Source of the DNA: Hyphomicrobiales bacterium
GTDB taxonomy: Bacteria; Pseudomonadota; Alphaproteobacteria; Rhizobiales; Beijerinckiaceae
Direction: 5' to 3'
Assembly: GCA_004144595.1 (NCBI GenBank)
Contig: SEEM01000006.1
Span: forward strand, 39,366-103,365
Length of the DNA stretch: 64,000 nucleotides
Position numbers and translations under genes: made by a program. Numbering within the stretch: position 1 is the first letter of the stretch; every line of letters begins with the position of its first letter. The notes under the pieces are model-generated. The model saw only the letters and a list, made by a program, of their open reading frames with translations. It did not search any database and was not told the DNA's origin. Of this stretch, positions 36,534-44,235 are shown piece by piece.

Positions 36534-37721
36534 TCAATCGACCCACTTGCCGTCGCGCGCGACGATGCGGCCGTTCTTCACCACCAGGGCGCGCTGGGGG
36601 CGGTCCACGACGATCTGGGCGAGGTTCTCACCCGCGATCAGGACGAGGCTGCCTTCGCAGCCGACATCCAGGCCGTGCCCCTGCAAATCGAGCAGGTCGG
36701 CGCCGCGCCTGGTGCCCATGTCCAGGCACTCGATCAATTTGCCGTCGGTCCGGCTGCCGGTTCGATAGGCGAGCAGCCAGCAGCGCTCCAGCATGTCGCC
36801 ATTGCCATGCGGGTTCCAGGTGTCGCGCAGTGAATCCGAGGCGATCGCGCATTTCACGCCGCGCCGCGCCAGCTCGAACATCGGCGGAAAGACATTCGCG
36901 CCGGGAACGGACGAAATGATGCCGATATGCGCCTCGACCACCATGTCGATCATGCGCTCGACCTTGTCGCGCTGGGAATCGCCCAGGCAGAACGCATGGC
37001 TGACGACGACGCGCCCCTGCATGCCGAGCGCCTTCGTCCGCTCCACGATCAAGCCCATCTCGAACAGGCCGAGATCGCCGGCTTCGTGCAGATGGATGTC
37101 GACCTTCGCGCCCTTGCGGCTCGCGATATCGAATATCGTGTCGAGATGGCCTTTCGGGTCGCCGTCTATGCCGCCCGGATCGATGCCACCGATCACCGAG
37201 GCGCCTTCGTCGAGCGCCGCCTCCATCAGATCGGCCGTGCCGGGATCGATCATCATGCCGGTCTGCGGGAAGGCGACGAGTTCCAGCCCGACGGCATGCT
37301 TCGTCTTTTCCCAGGCCTCTAGGACGCCATGCAGGTTGTCCAGCTTGTAGCCGGTCGAGATATCGATATGGCTGCGGATATGCGTCGAACCCATCGCGAC
37401 GCACTGGCGCATCAGGTTGCCGGCGCGCTCGGGCACGCCCCAGGGCAGGTTCCGGCGGATCTCGACTTCATTGTCGATCATCTCGCGCAGCGTGCGGGGG
37501 GCGTTGATGCCGTGCCAGGGCAGGCCCCAGAGAATCTTGTCCAGATGGACATGGGGCTCGATGAAAGGCGCGATCGCGATGGCATCGTTGCCGTCGTGGA
37601 CCTGCACGCCGGGCACGCGTGGGAGGTTCGGCGCGACGGCGGCGATCCGCCCGTCCTTGATCAGGATGTCCGCCGTGGCCTTCGCGTCCGGGCGGACATT
37701 GGTGATGAGCAGGTCGGTCAT
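36534..37721 (-). CDS. Amidohydrolase, cytosine-deaminase (CodA)-like
   Basis: This is a 395-residue metal-dependent hydrolase. The HxH is in IEPHVHLDKILWG, further ligands or catalytic residues are in DIHLHEAGD, VVSHAFCLGD and IASDSLRDTWNPHGNGDML, and the end is PQRALVVKNGRIVARDG. The pattern is that of the CodA/N-isopropylammelide group, which deaminates pyrimidine- and triazine-like rings. It is convergent with the molybdenum hydroxylase operon. The ATG at 37721 starts the fold. Confidence 0.87.
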   Translation of the reverse strand: MTDLLITNVRPDAKATADILIKDGRIAAVAPNLPRVPGVQVHDGNDAIAIAPFIEPHVHLDKILWGLPWHGINAPRTLREMIDNEVEIRRNLPWGVPERAGNLMRQCVAMGSTHIRSHIDISTGYKLDNLHGVLEAWEKTKHAVGLELVAFPQTGMMIDPGTADLMEAALDEGASVIGGIDPGGIDGDPKGHLDTIFDIASRKGAKVDIHLHEAGDLGLFEMGLIVERTKALGMQGRVVVSHAFCLGDSQRDKVERMIDMVVEAHIGIISSVPGANVFPPMFELARRGVKCAIASDSLRDTWNPHGNGDMLERCWLLAYRTGSRTDGKLIECLDMGTRRGADLLDLQGHGLDVGCEGSLVLIAGENLAQIVVDRPQRALVVKNGRIVARDGKWVD

Positions 37722-38198
37722 TTCGGTTCCTGATGTTCGGTTGAAGCGCTGCTGTGAAGATGGATAGCCCCGCGGCTCGCCATGGCCCGCCTTTGCGGGC
37801 CTGCGGCACGAAAGCTGCGCCGATGCCCGCAGATGGGCGGCCATTCTCTGCTCATGTCGTGGCAAGCCGGCGGGTGCGTGCCGCTCGGGCGGGCTTGCGG
37901 TGTTGTGGCGAGTTCTGACAATCTTGGATGCCCGCGGTCGCCATTGATGAATCGAATCGCGCTGATCGTCAGGCGCGCCCTCGACGGAGGCAAGGTTCTC
38001 CGCCCTGCCGACCGCAAATAGGTCGAACGGAAGATCGTCTTGAACGTGGAGGGCGGCGAAAGGCTGCAGACGGGAACAGCGATGTTCAGGGCAGGATGAT
38101 CGAGCCCGGCACGACGGATGGCCGCCTGGCCTCCGCCGCAAAGCCGAAGAAACTCACGATCATCTCGGCAGTCAGCGAAACGCGCAGGCCGTCCCGCT
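37722..38198. other. Intergenic region with no recognised gene
   Basis: This 477-base stretch has only short frames without family resemblance. It contains one small GC hairpin at 37784-37801 (GGCCCGC, 4-nt loop, GCGGGCC) without a T tract. It should hold the promoter of the CodA-like gene, but none was recognised. Confidence 0.45.
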
Positions 38199-38459
38199 CT
38201 ACACGGATGGTTTGTCGGTTGCGTCCGTGAGCGGAGGCAGAAGGGGCGCTGTCGCCTCGAAATGGTCGGCTGCCTTGGCGGGTAGCTCGTCCTGTTCGCC
38301 CTGGCCCCACATCGACGCGACGATATAGGCGAGCCGTTCCTTTTCGCCGGGAGCGGTCAACGGGTCGTGCCCGCGCCGCGCCTCGACGATCGCTCTGGCT
38401 TGATCGAGCGCGCCCTCGAGGAGAGCCAGATCCTCGGGCGATGAGAAACTCGACGGCAT
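38199..38459 (-). CDS. Hypothetical small acidic protein
   Basis: This encodes 86 residues, mostly helical and acidic (LLEGALDQARAIVEARRGHDPLTAPGEKERLAYIVASMW). No family is recognised. The amphipathic pattern and position at the edge of the stress island suggest a real gene. Codon use is consistent with its neighbours, but there is no strong ribosome-binding site. Confidence 0.5.
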   Translation of the reverse strand: MPSSFSSPEDLALLEGALDQARAIVEARRGHDPLTAPGEKERLAYIVASMWGQGEQDELPAKAADHFEATAPLLPPLTDATDKPSV

Positions 38460-38496
38460 GGGCTTTCGTAGGACCGGACCGAGCGCGTTTCGTTAT

Positions 38497-38508
38497 CCTA
38501 TGTTAGTG
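38497..38508 (-). repeat. CTAAC-type element, copy 1
   Basis: CCTATGTTAGTG here is the exact complement of CACTAACATAGG at 40529-40540. Read on the minus strand it contains CTAAC-ATAG-GATAA, a partial match to the CTAAC-N4-GTTAG palindrome at 41693-41706. It lies 38 bases upstream of the minus-strand 86-residue gene. Confidence 0.45.
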
Positions 38509-38866
38509 ACGCGTCGCGTTTTTGCCGGTGCCGCCGGAAATTTCGCCCCTGCCGTCCTCTACCCTGCCTTCCGCTAGAAGCGCCTCATAGCGCGAGGTCG
38601 CCTCCTGCAAGACTGCCTCATCCGGGGGAGCATGCGGCGCTGTTCCCGCTCATCGATCGGCTCGAAAGCGACCTGTCGCGAGCTGAACGCGGGTTGAGAG
38701 CCACAACCCCCTCTGCCGAGCCCCTGTTCCCGCAGCCTGGATGATGTACGCGGACGCACAAATCGCCGACTTGTGCGCCTCGCCGATTCCGATTTGGAAG
38801 AGGTAAATTATCTTTTTAATTCAGTATCGTAGACTGTTTTATGGCGCTTAGTGCGTCGCCCCGGCC

Positions 38867-38892
38867 GGAACAGAAGCGGCGGCGATGATGTT
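38867..38892 (+). promoter_or_regulatory. Possible EcfG-type promoter of the PepSY-like gene
   Basis: GGAAC is followed by 17 bases and TGTT. It differs from the EcfG consensus only at the first -10 base and lies about 50 bases before the ATG at 38941. Confidence 0.45.
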
Positions 38893-38940
38893 CGACTGGC
38901 ATCCCGCGGCGACAGCCGCTCTCCATTCAGGGACCATCTC

Positions 38941-39240
38941 ATGAGAAAGCTCGTGCTCACGTCGCTTCTGGCGGCGATGACCTCGTTCGGCGCGCTTGCG
39001 CAGACCTCCACGACCTCGCCGAAGCCCGCGCCCGGCGCCGAGGCAGACAAGAATGCGCCGCTGCCCGGCGCTAACAGCTTCACTGAAGGCCAGGCGAAGA
39101 GCCGCCTCGAAGCCAACGGCTATTCGCAGGTCACCGGCCTGAAGAAGGACGACAACGGCGTTTGGCGGGGCATGGCCACGCATGGCGGCGCCAAGGTCAA
39201 TGTCGGCGTCGACTATCGCGGCAACATCACCCGCCAGTGA
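38941..39240 (+). CDS. PepSY-like exported small protein
   Basis: This encodes 99 residues. The signal peptide MRKLVLTSLLAAMTSFGALA is followed by a proline-rich linker and a PepSY-like module (SFTEGQAKSRLEANGYSQVTGLKKDDNGVWRGMATHGGAKVNVGVDYRGNI). It is predicted to be periplasmic with an unknown role. It is the first gene of a stress cluster, 17 bases before the YflT-like gene. Confidence 0.75.
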   Translation: MRKLVLTSLLAAMTSFGALAQTSTTSPKPAPGAEADKNAPLPGANSFTEGQAKSRLEANGYSQVTGLKKDDNGVWRGMATHGGAKVNVGVDYRGNITRQ

Positions 39241-39257
39241 TCGAAAGGAAGAGCCAG

Positions 39258-39794
39258 ATGACCCAAACTCTCACCCGTTCCTATGACAGCTATGAAACCG
39301 CCCGCTCCGTCGTCGAGGCGCTTGAAGCCCAGGGCGTGAGCACGTCCGATATCAGCGTCGTCGGTCGCCATGCATCGGCCGACGAGAGCAATGCCGGAGA
39401 GGGCGCCGGCATCGGTGCAGCGCTCGGCGGCGCGGCCGGCCTGCTTGCGGGCATCGGCATGATCGCCATTCCCGGCATCGGGCCGGTGGTCGCGGCCGGC
39501 TGGCTTGCCGCGACGGCGGCGGGCGCTGTCGCCGGCGGCGCCGCCGGCGGCCTCATCGGTGCCTTCACCAGCGCAGGGCACAACGAGGAAGACGCCAATT
39601 ACTATGCGGAGACCGTACGGCGCGGCGGGACGGTGGTCTCGGTCCGGACTGCCGACGAGGACGTCCCCGCGGTGGAGGCCATCCTCGACGGCGCGACCCC
39701 GATCAACCGCGATGAGCGCGTTGCGGAATACCGCGCCGGCGGCTGGTCGCGCTTTGACGAGGCCGCGGCGCCTTATCGACCGCCGGTCGTCTAG
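39258..39794 (+). CDS. YflT-like general stress protein with glycine-zipper membrane segment
   Basis: This encodes 178 residues. The N-terminal domain (TLTRSYDSYETARSVVEALEAQGVSTSDISVVGR) resembles the heat-induced stress protein YflT/GSP17M domain. A glycine/alanine-rich hydrophobic hairpin (GAALGGAAGLLAGIGMIAIPGIGPVVAAG) and a C-terminal strand region follow. GGAAG precedes the ATG. It is probably co-transcribed with the PepSY-like gene, and a clear terminator follows. Confidence 0.8.
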   Translation: MTQTLTRSYDSYETARSVVEALEAQGVSTSDISVVGRHASADESNAGEGAGIGAALGGAAGLLAGIGMIAIPGIGPVVAAGWLAATAAGAVAGGAAGGLIGAFTSAGHNEEDANYYAETVRRGGTVVSVRTADEDVPAVEAILDGATPINRDERVAEYRAGGWSRFDEAAAPYRPPVV

Positions 39795-39808
39795 CAGCCT
39801 CGCCTCTG

Positions 39809-39834
39809 GCCCCGCCGCGAGGCGGGGCTCTTTC
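39809..39834 (+). terminator. Rho-independent terminator after the YflT-like gene
   Basis: An 8-bp GC stem (GCCCCGCC / GGCGGGGC) with the tetraloop GCGA is followed by a T-rich stretch (TCTTTCGCTTT). It begins 15 bases past the stop codon. Confidence 0.75.
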
Positions 39835-39856
39835 GCTTTCGATTGACCAGGAGATC

Positions 39857-40354
39857 ATGATGCCGACCGAACCGAAAACCCTCGACGATCTCTTTCTCGA
39901 GACGCTGAAGGACATCTACTACGCCGAGAAGCAGATCCTGAAGGCGCTGCCGAAGATGGCAAAGGCGGCGAGCGCGCCCGAACTCAAGCAGGCCTTCGAG
40001 ACGCATCGTGAGCAGACCGAGGGCCATGTTGAGCGCCTGACCGAAGTCTTCGACGTGATCGGCAAGGCGCCGCGCGGCAAGACCTGCGACGCCATTCTCG
40101 GGATCATCGAGGAAGGCAAGGGCATCATCGAGGAGTTCGAAGGCAGCCCCGCTCTCGACGCCGGCCTCATTGCTGCCGCCCAGGCCGTCGAGCACTACGA
40201 GATCGCGCGCTATGGCACGTTGAAGGCCTGGGCGCAGCAGCTCGGGCTGAAGGAGGCGGTCAAGCTCCTCGACCAGACGCTCGGTGAGGAGGAGAAGACG
40301 GATCAGCTTCTGACGAAGCTCGGCACGACTTCCATCAACAAGCAGGCGGCCTGA
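39857..40354 (+). CDS. DUF892 ferritin-like stress protein (YciE/YciF type)
   Basis: This is a 165-residue all-helical protein. TLDDLFLETLKDIYYAEKQILKALPKMAKAA, then EQTEGHVERLTEVFDVIG and AVEHYEIARYGTL carry the E/H residues of a ferritin-like di-metal fold. DUF892 proteins are stress-induced, and the reaction is unknown. AGGAG precedes the ATG at 39857. Terminators lie on both sides, so it is probably transcribed alone. Confidence 0.87.
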   Translation: MMPTEPKTLDDLFLETLKDIYYAEKQILKALPKMAKAASAPELKQAFETHREQTEGHVERLTEVFDVIGKAPRGKTCDAILGIIEEGKGIIEEFEGSPALDAGLIAAAQAVEHYEIARYGTLKAWAQQLGLKEAVKLLDQTLGEEEKTDQLLTKLGTTSINKQAA

Positions 40355-40360
40355 ATCGCG

Positions 40361-40391
40361 CCGGCATCCGGCCAAGGGCCGGGTGCCGGTT
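40361..40391 (+). terminator. Hairpin terminator after the DUF892 gene
   Basis: A 13-bp stem (CCGGCATCCGGCC with GGCCGGGTGCCGG, one G-T pair) has a 3-base loop and is followed by TTT. It starts seven bases past the stop codon. Confidence 0.7.
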
Positions 40392-40528
40392 TGCCGGCCT
40401 TGCTCTCGCCCGCGAATTCTCATCAGGCTGCTCTCGCAGATGCTTTCCTCCCGGGAGCCGATCCATTTCGTTTCAGCTTGTGATTGCTCCGATGCGGGCA
40501 TTCGGCATCCTGTGAAGACGGCGCCATC

Positions 40529-40540
40529 CACTAACATAGG
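40529..40540 (+). repeat. CTAAC-type element, copy 2
   Basis: CACTAACATAGG is the exact complement of the 12-mer at 38497-38508. It contains CTAAC-ATAG-GTAAA and lies 87 bases upstream of a Crp/Fnr-type regulator gene, where it could be a binding site for that regulator. Confidence 0.45.
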
Positions 40541-40626
40541 TAAATCCCCAGCCGGCTTTTTGCGTCCATAGGGAGGTTCACGGCAGCGTTGCTCACGCTG
40601 CCGGAATTCGCCGAATTGGAAGTGCG

Positions 40627-41352
40627 ATGAACAGGCTGCGACCGTTTATTCGAACATTGGAGCGACGCGACAGGGTGTCGCCAGACGAGCTGGCGTTGCT
40701 GTCATCCGCGCAGCTTCGCGTGCAGGGGTTTCGGCGAGGGCAGGAGATCGTCCGGGCCAAAACCCTGCCCGGCGAAAGCTGCCTGATGGTTCAGGGAATT
40801 TCCGGCCGCGAGATGGTCACGGCCGAGGGCAAGCGACAGATCAGTGCCCTGCATGTCGCCGGCGATTTCGTCGACCTCCATAGCTTCGTGCTCAAGCGGA
40901 TGGATCATGCCGTCGTCGCCTTGACCGATGTCACCGCGGTTTTCATTTCCCATGCCGAGATCCGCCGGATCATCGATGCGGAACCGCATCTCGGCCGCCT
41001 GTTCTGGCTGATGACCACCATCGACAGCGCGATTCAGCGCGCCTGGATCGCCTGCCTCGGCCGCAGCACCGCCATGCAGCACATGGCTCATCTCTTCTGC
41101 GAACTCTGGACCCGGATGGAGATCGTCGGGCTCGTCTCGGGCCACGGCTTTTCCTTCCGCTTGACGCAGGCCGAACTGGCGGATGTCGTCGGGCTGTCGG
41201 CCGTGCATGTAAACCGCACGCTTCAGGAACTGCGCGGTCTCGGAGTGGTTGACTGGAATGGCGAACAGGTCGAAATCAACGACTTCGACCGCCTGGTTGC
41301 CCTGGGCGACTTCGACAAGACTTATCTAAACCTGACCCGGGAACCGCGCTGA
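40627..41352 (+). CDS. Crp/Fnr-family transcriptional regulator (1)
   Basis: This encodes 241 residues. The N-terminal cyclic-nucleotide-type beta barrel (RRGQEIVRAKTLPGESCLMVQGISGREMV) is followed by the long dimer helix and a C-terminal winged helix (LTQAELADVVGLSAVHVNRTLQELRGLGVVDW). Cysteines are few and not in an Fnr cluster pattern, and the cAMP-contact motif is not conserved, so the signal is unclear. It is the first of three Crp/Fnr-type genes within 4.4 kb, and its DNA-reading helix (SAVHVNR) is identical to that of the third. Confidence 0.88.
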   Translation: MNRLRPFIRTLERRDRVSPDELALLSSAQLRVQGFRRGQEIVRAKTLPGESCLMVQGISGREMVTAEGKRQISALHVAGDFVDLHSFVLKRMDHAVVALTDVTAVFISHAEIRRIIDAEPHLGRLFWLMTTIDSAIQRAWIACLGRSTAMQHMAHLFCELWTRMEIVGLVSGHGFSFRLTQAELADVVGLSAVHVNRTLQELRGLGVVDWNGEQVEINDFDRLVALGDFDKTYLNLTREPR

Positions 41353-41380
41353 GGCGCAACACGGGTGCAGGAGCTGCACC

Positions 41381-41623
41381 ATGGCACGCTATTTCATCGA
41401 CACCTTTGACGGGACGCTCGACGTCCAGGACGAGGTCGGGGCGGACTTCACGTCTTGCGACCGGGCTTGTGCCGAGGCCCGGCGGGCAGTCCGAGACATG
41501 GTCCGGGACTATGTCGACGATGGCGGCTGCCGGCCGATCGGCGTCTGCGTCCGAAACCGGGACGGAAAGACGGTCTATGCCCTGCGCGTCGATTTCTCCG
41601 AGAGATTCGATCGCGACGATTGA
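41381..41623 (+). CDS. DUF6894-family small protein
   Basis: This encodes 80 residues matching DUF6894: MARYFIDTFDGTLDVQDEVGADFTSCDRACAEARRAVRDMV, then VCVRNRDGKTVYALRVDF. The function is unknown. It lies 28 bases downstream of the Crp/Fnr gene, so the two are probably co-transcribed. A paralogue is at 1476-1763, also next to a stress gene. Confidence 0.75.
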   Translation: MARYFIDTFDGTLDVQDEVGADFTSCDRACAEARRAVRDMVRDYVDDGGCRPIGVCVRNRDGKTVYALRVDFSERFDRDD

Positions 41624-41692
41624 ACTCTTCGTTTCGCGCCGCGTTGATCCGGTATCGCAGGGCGGCACGACGAATCCGTCGATTTTTGCGAC

Positions 41693-41706
41693 CTAACTCA
41701 TGTTAG
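41693..41706. promoter_or_regulatory. CTAAC-N4-GTTAG palindrome, possible Crp/Fnr-type operator
   Basis: A perfect inverted repeat CTAAC-TCAT-GTTAG has the 5-4-5 geometry of Fnr-type sites. It sits 52 bases before the second Crp/Fnr-type gene. Related half-palindromes lie at 38497 and 40529. Confidence 0.5.
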
Positions 41707-41757
41707 TGTCAGCCGCTTCCGTTCAGGTGACGCTGCCGCTTCCAATTGGAGGCGCCC

Positions 41758-42420
41758 ATGACGGCACGCTATCGGGTAAGCACCCGGAACGCCGGGAATC
41801 ACGACACCCGGCAACCAAGTCTCGACACGTTGCTCGCTACGGTTGCGAGCCGTGTCCGCATAGAAGCCGGCACCGAGCTTGAACTCGACGAGGCCATCTA
41901 TTTCCCGATCGACGGCATAGCCACTCTCGTGCTTCACCGCGAGCAGACCAGGTTCCAGATCGGCTTCGGCAGCCGCGGCGATGCGATCGGCATCCAGAAA
42001 CTGTTCGTTCCGGAATTCGCGGAAATTTCCGCGAAGGTTTTGAAATCCGGCAGCTTTATCTGTGTCGCTCCCCAGACTTTGCGGCGTCTCTTGCGCGAGG
42101 ACGGCGAACTGCGCGAGCGACTGACGCATCACGCCCTGCGCGCCGCCGCCCGCTATCTCGAGGAGGCAGCCCGCACGGTCGCTCTGTCGCTCGATCGGCG
42201 CGTGGCGCATTGGATCAACTGCTGCGGCGAGACATTGGCGAGCGACATCATCCCGATCACCCATCACGATCTCGCCCATACGCTGGGCGTGCGCCGGTCG
42301 GGAGTCACCGTCGCACTTCATGTCCTTGAGGGCGCGCGCCTGATCCGCTCGACCCGAGCCCGCATCGAGGTCATCGACGGCGAGGGGCTCGCCGCCTTTT
42401 CAAGACCGCCGCTCTCGTGA
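41758..42420 (+). CDS. Crp/Fnr-family-like transcriptional regulator (2), divergent
   Basis: This encodes 220 residues. The barrel is shortened (TELELDEAIYFPIDGIATLVLHREQTRFQIGFGSRGDAIGI), and a winged helix follows (ITHHDLAHTLGVRRSGVTVALHVLEGARLIRS). The architecture is Crp-like, but the recognition helix differs from those of the two neighbouring paralogues. GGAGG lies six bases before the ATG at 41758. A perfect CTAAC-N4-GTTAG palindrome upstream is a candidate self-regulatory site. Confidence 0.82.
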   Translation: MTARYRVSTRNAGNHDTRQPSLDTLLATVASRVRIEAGTELELDEAIYFPIDGIATLVLHREQTRFQIGFGSRGDAIGIQKLFVPEFAEISAKVLKSGSFICVAPQTLRRLLREDGELRERLTHHALRAAARYLEEAARTVALSLDRRVAHWINCCGETLASDIIPITHHDLAHTLGVRRSGVTVALHVLEGARLIRSTRARIEVIDGEGLAAFSRPPLS

Positions 42421-42493
42421 TCGAATTGGGCCAGAGGATCGCGCTCGCCGATGCGCCTGCCGAGGCCCGGGGAGATCTGGAAGGCGAGGTGCC

Positions 42494-42673
42494 TCACCCA
42501 TCACGGTCTGGGTCGCGAGGCGCTTTAGACCTTTGCTTGGCGTTCCCCTCCGAAATCACCGCCGGGCCTTTGACGGCCTTGTCAGCGGATTCCTGGCGCC
42601 GCTCGGGCGGACGCTGATTGGGTTCGGTCGGGCCGTTCGTACTGCCGTTCCGCTCGGGTTGCTTGTCGTTCAT
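42494..42673 (-). CDS. Small hydrophilic protein, function unknown
   Basis: This is a 59-residue, highly charged, probably disordered protein (QPERNGSTNGPTEPNQRPPERRQESADKAVKGPAVISEGNAKQRSK). An AAAGGA ribosome-binding site precedes the ATG at 42673. Small disordered proteins like this are common in stress islands of Rhizobiales. A weak EcfG-like promoter and a terminator of the upstream gene lie just before it. Confidence 0.6.
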   Translation of the reverse strand: MNDKQPERNGSTNGPTEPNQRPPERRQESADKAVKGPAVISEGNAKQRSKAPRDPDRDG

Positions 42674-42703
42674 CGCATGTCCTTTCCGTGTCGCTGCCGA
42701 AGC

Positions 42704-42729
42704 AACGCTGCCGTGCGCCGACTGGTTCG
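42704..42729 (-). promoter_or_regulatory. Weak EcfG-like promoter of the 59-residue protein gene
   Basis: On the minus strand it reads CGAAC, 17 bases, CGTT: one mismatch in the -35 element. It ends 31 bases before the ATG at 42673. Confidence 0.3.
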
Positions 42730-42738
42730 CGATCTCAT

Positions 42739-42772
42739 GAAAAAAGCTCGGCCCGCCGAAGCGAGCCGAGCT
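42739..42772 (-). terminator. Rho-independent terminator of the 289-residue membrane protein gene
   Basis: On the minus strand an 8-bp stem (AGCTCGGC / GCCGAGCT) with a 12-base loop is followed directly by six T residues. It lies 29 bases past the gene end at 42801. Confidence 0.8.
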
Positions 42773-42800
42773 GGATATAGGTCCGTTTGCGAGCGGCCGA

Positions 42801-43670
42801 TCAGAGCGTCGGGTCGGCCCGAAGGTTCTCGTCCCGGTGCTCGCCACCCAAGGTCGCGGCCCACGCGGCGGCGGCGGCTCCGACGAGCAGAGCGGCAGCG
42901 GTCAGGAAGGCGGTGAGCACCGCCATCTTGCGCGCCCGCTCAGCAGCCTGCTTGGCGGTTTCCTTGGCCTGGGAGATGCGGGCATAGGCATCGTCGATCC
43001 GCTTCTGCGCATCTTGCTCGCTGATGCCGGAACGGGCGGCCAGGCGCGATGCGAGATAATCCCTGTCGCCCTGTTCGATCTTGCCGTTTGCGAGCGCGCC
43101 GATGAAGATCCGCGAGGCTTCTTCGCGTTCCTGGGCCGTCGGGGGCTGCTGACCGTTCGCCCGCATGACGTTGTCGAGCGCCATCGCGAGCGGATCGACA
43201 TTCTGCGATACAAGCGAGGCGACGCCGGAGCTCGCGTTGGCGACGCCGCTAACCGCCGTCTTGGCCGCGCCGAACAGCGTGGAGGTCGCGACGAAGGCGA
43301 TCAGAAGAGCGCCGGTCGCCCAGACGAGCAGACCGTGGGTGGCGTCACGCACCTTGCGTTCATCGCCATTGGCATCGAAGCTCGGCTGGCGCATGCGCCC
43401 TGCGAGATAGCCGCCGGCCATCGTCGCCGAGACCATGACCCAAAGCGCCCAAAGCGCACCCGCGATCGCCACGGCTGTGACGCTCGCACTCTTCTCCAAA
43501 TTGGCCGAGACCATCGACAGGCCGATTGCCGACCCGAACACGGTCATGATGGTTGAGATGGCGGTCGCGATAACCGCGCCGCCGATGATCGGCCCCCACT
43601 GCACATAGGAGCGGACCTCCTTGTTGACGCTCACAGGGGCGACGACGACGTCTGTTCCGGACATGGACAT
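42801..43670 (-). CDS. Membrane protein of unknown function ('PhnA-like' in Rhizobiales)
   Basis: This encodes 289 residues. There are three hydrophobic segments in the N-terminal half (YVQWGPIIGGAVIATAISTIMTVFG; AIAGALWALWVMVSATMAGGYLAG; GLLVWATGALLIAFVATSTLFG). An acidic/basic helical region with SRIFIGALANGKIEQGDRDYLASRLAARSG follows, and then a C-terminal membrane helix. Related proteins in Bradyrhizobium and Bosea carry the label 'PhnA-like', without evidence of phosphonate chemistry. It lies nine bases behind a 24-residue micro-protein gene and shares its promoter. Confidence 0.75.
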   Translation of the reverse strand: MSMSGTDVVVAPVSVNKEVRSYVQWGPIIGGAVIATAISTIMTVFGSAIGLSMVSANLEKSASVTAVAIAGALWALWVMVSATMAGGYLAGRMRQPSFDANGDERKVRDATHGLLVWATGALLIAFVATSTLFGAAKTAVSGVANASSGVASLVSQNVDPLAMALDNVMRANGQQPPTAQEREEASRIFIGALANGKIEQGDRDYLASRLAARSGISEQDAQKRIDDAYARISQAKETAKQAAERARKMAVLTAFLTAAALLVGAAAAAWAATLGGEHRDENLRADPTL

Positions 43671-43679
43671 AGCGAATTC

Positions 43680-43754
43680 CTATCGAAGACCGATGAACGA
43701 CAGGATGGCCATGATGACCACCACGAGGCCTACGAGGTAAATGATACTGTCCAT
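43680..43754 (-). CDS. 24-residue transmembrane micro-protein
   Basis: The whole protein is one membrane helix (MDSIIYLVGLVVVIMAIL, then SFIGLR). An AGGAGA ribosome-binding site lies five bases before the ATG. Very similar tiny single-helix proteins occur in other Rhizobiales and are usually missed by annotation. It is the first gene of an operon with the 289-residue membrane protein and lies 37 bases downstream of an EcfG-like promoter, so it may be a small stress-linked membrane subunit. Confidence 0.7.
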   Translation of the reverse strand: MDSIIYLVGLVVVIMAILSFIGLR

Positions 43755-43790
43755 GAGCGTCTCCTGCAGATAAGCGAAACCTGAGAGCCA

Positions 43791-43816
43791 AACCGCTGTC
43801 GCGGCGAATTGGTTCC
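43791..43816 (-). promoter_or_regulatory. EcfG-like promoter of the micro-protein operon
   Basis: On the minus strand it reads GGAAC, 17 bases, GGTT, with one mismatch in the -10 element. It lies 37 bases before the ATG at 43754 and is divergent from the promoter at 43851. Confidence 0.5.
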
Positions 43817-43850
43817 TCCTTCGCTGCAGGCAGAATCCGGGCTCTGCCGC

Positions 43851-43876
43851 GGAACAGCTGTGCCCCGATACCCGTT
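43851..43876 (+). promoter_or_regulatory. EcfG-type promoter of the 62-residue protein gene
   Basis: GGAAC, 17 bases, CGTT: an exact consensus match ending 31 bases before the ATG at 43908. Confidence 0.65.
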
Positions 43877-43907
43877 CACCGTCAGGGGGCCAGCCAAGGA
43901 GGCATCC

Positions 43908-44096
43908 ATGCGGGACGGTGAGGGCAACAAGCTCAGCCCTGAAGAGCAGCAGCGCGTGAAATCGATCCAGGGCGACCCGGGCGAGCGGACGACCACCAAA
44001 GTGTCGATTAACCCCGATCCCGAGCAGGACACCGGCAACGCCGACAAGCCCGATGTGCAGCGGGACGACAAGCCCGCGGCAGGGGTCGGCGAATAG
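43908..44096 (+). CDS. Small hydrophilic protein, function unknown
   Basis: This encodes 62 residues, charged and probably disordered (MRDGEGNKLSPEEQQRVKSIQGDPGERTTTKVSINPDPEQDTGN). AAGGAGG precedes the ATG at 43908, and the longer frame from 43809 is rejected. An exact EcfG promoter lies upstream. No family is known to me. Confidence 0.65.
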   Translation: MRDGEGNKLSPEEQQRVKSIQGDPGERTTTKVSINPDPEQDTGNADKPDVQRDDKPAAGVGE

Positions 44097-44235
44097 TTGC
44101 CGAGCGGGTTCGGGAAGGCGCCGTTGCGCCCGCCGCTGCAACATCCGGCGCAAGTCGCTCCCTACGGAGCGCATCGCGAGACGCTTGGGTGCGCTGGAGA
44201 GTAGCCTGGAGCGAGAGTGGATATCCGTGCACGGC

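Larger units (their letters stand above)
38460..38940. other. Intergenic region upstream of the stress island
   Basis: This 481-base stretch has no convincing gene. It holds a CCTATGTTAGTG element (38497-38508) shared with the region before a Crp/Fnr gene, and a possible EcfG-type promoter at 38867-38892. A locally AT-rich patch (about 38790-38840) contrasts with the GC-rich background. Confidence 0.5.
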
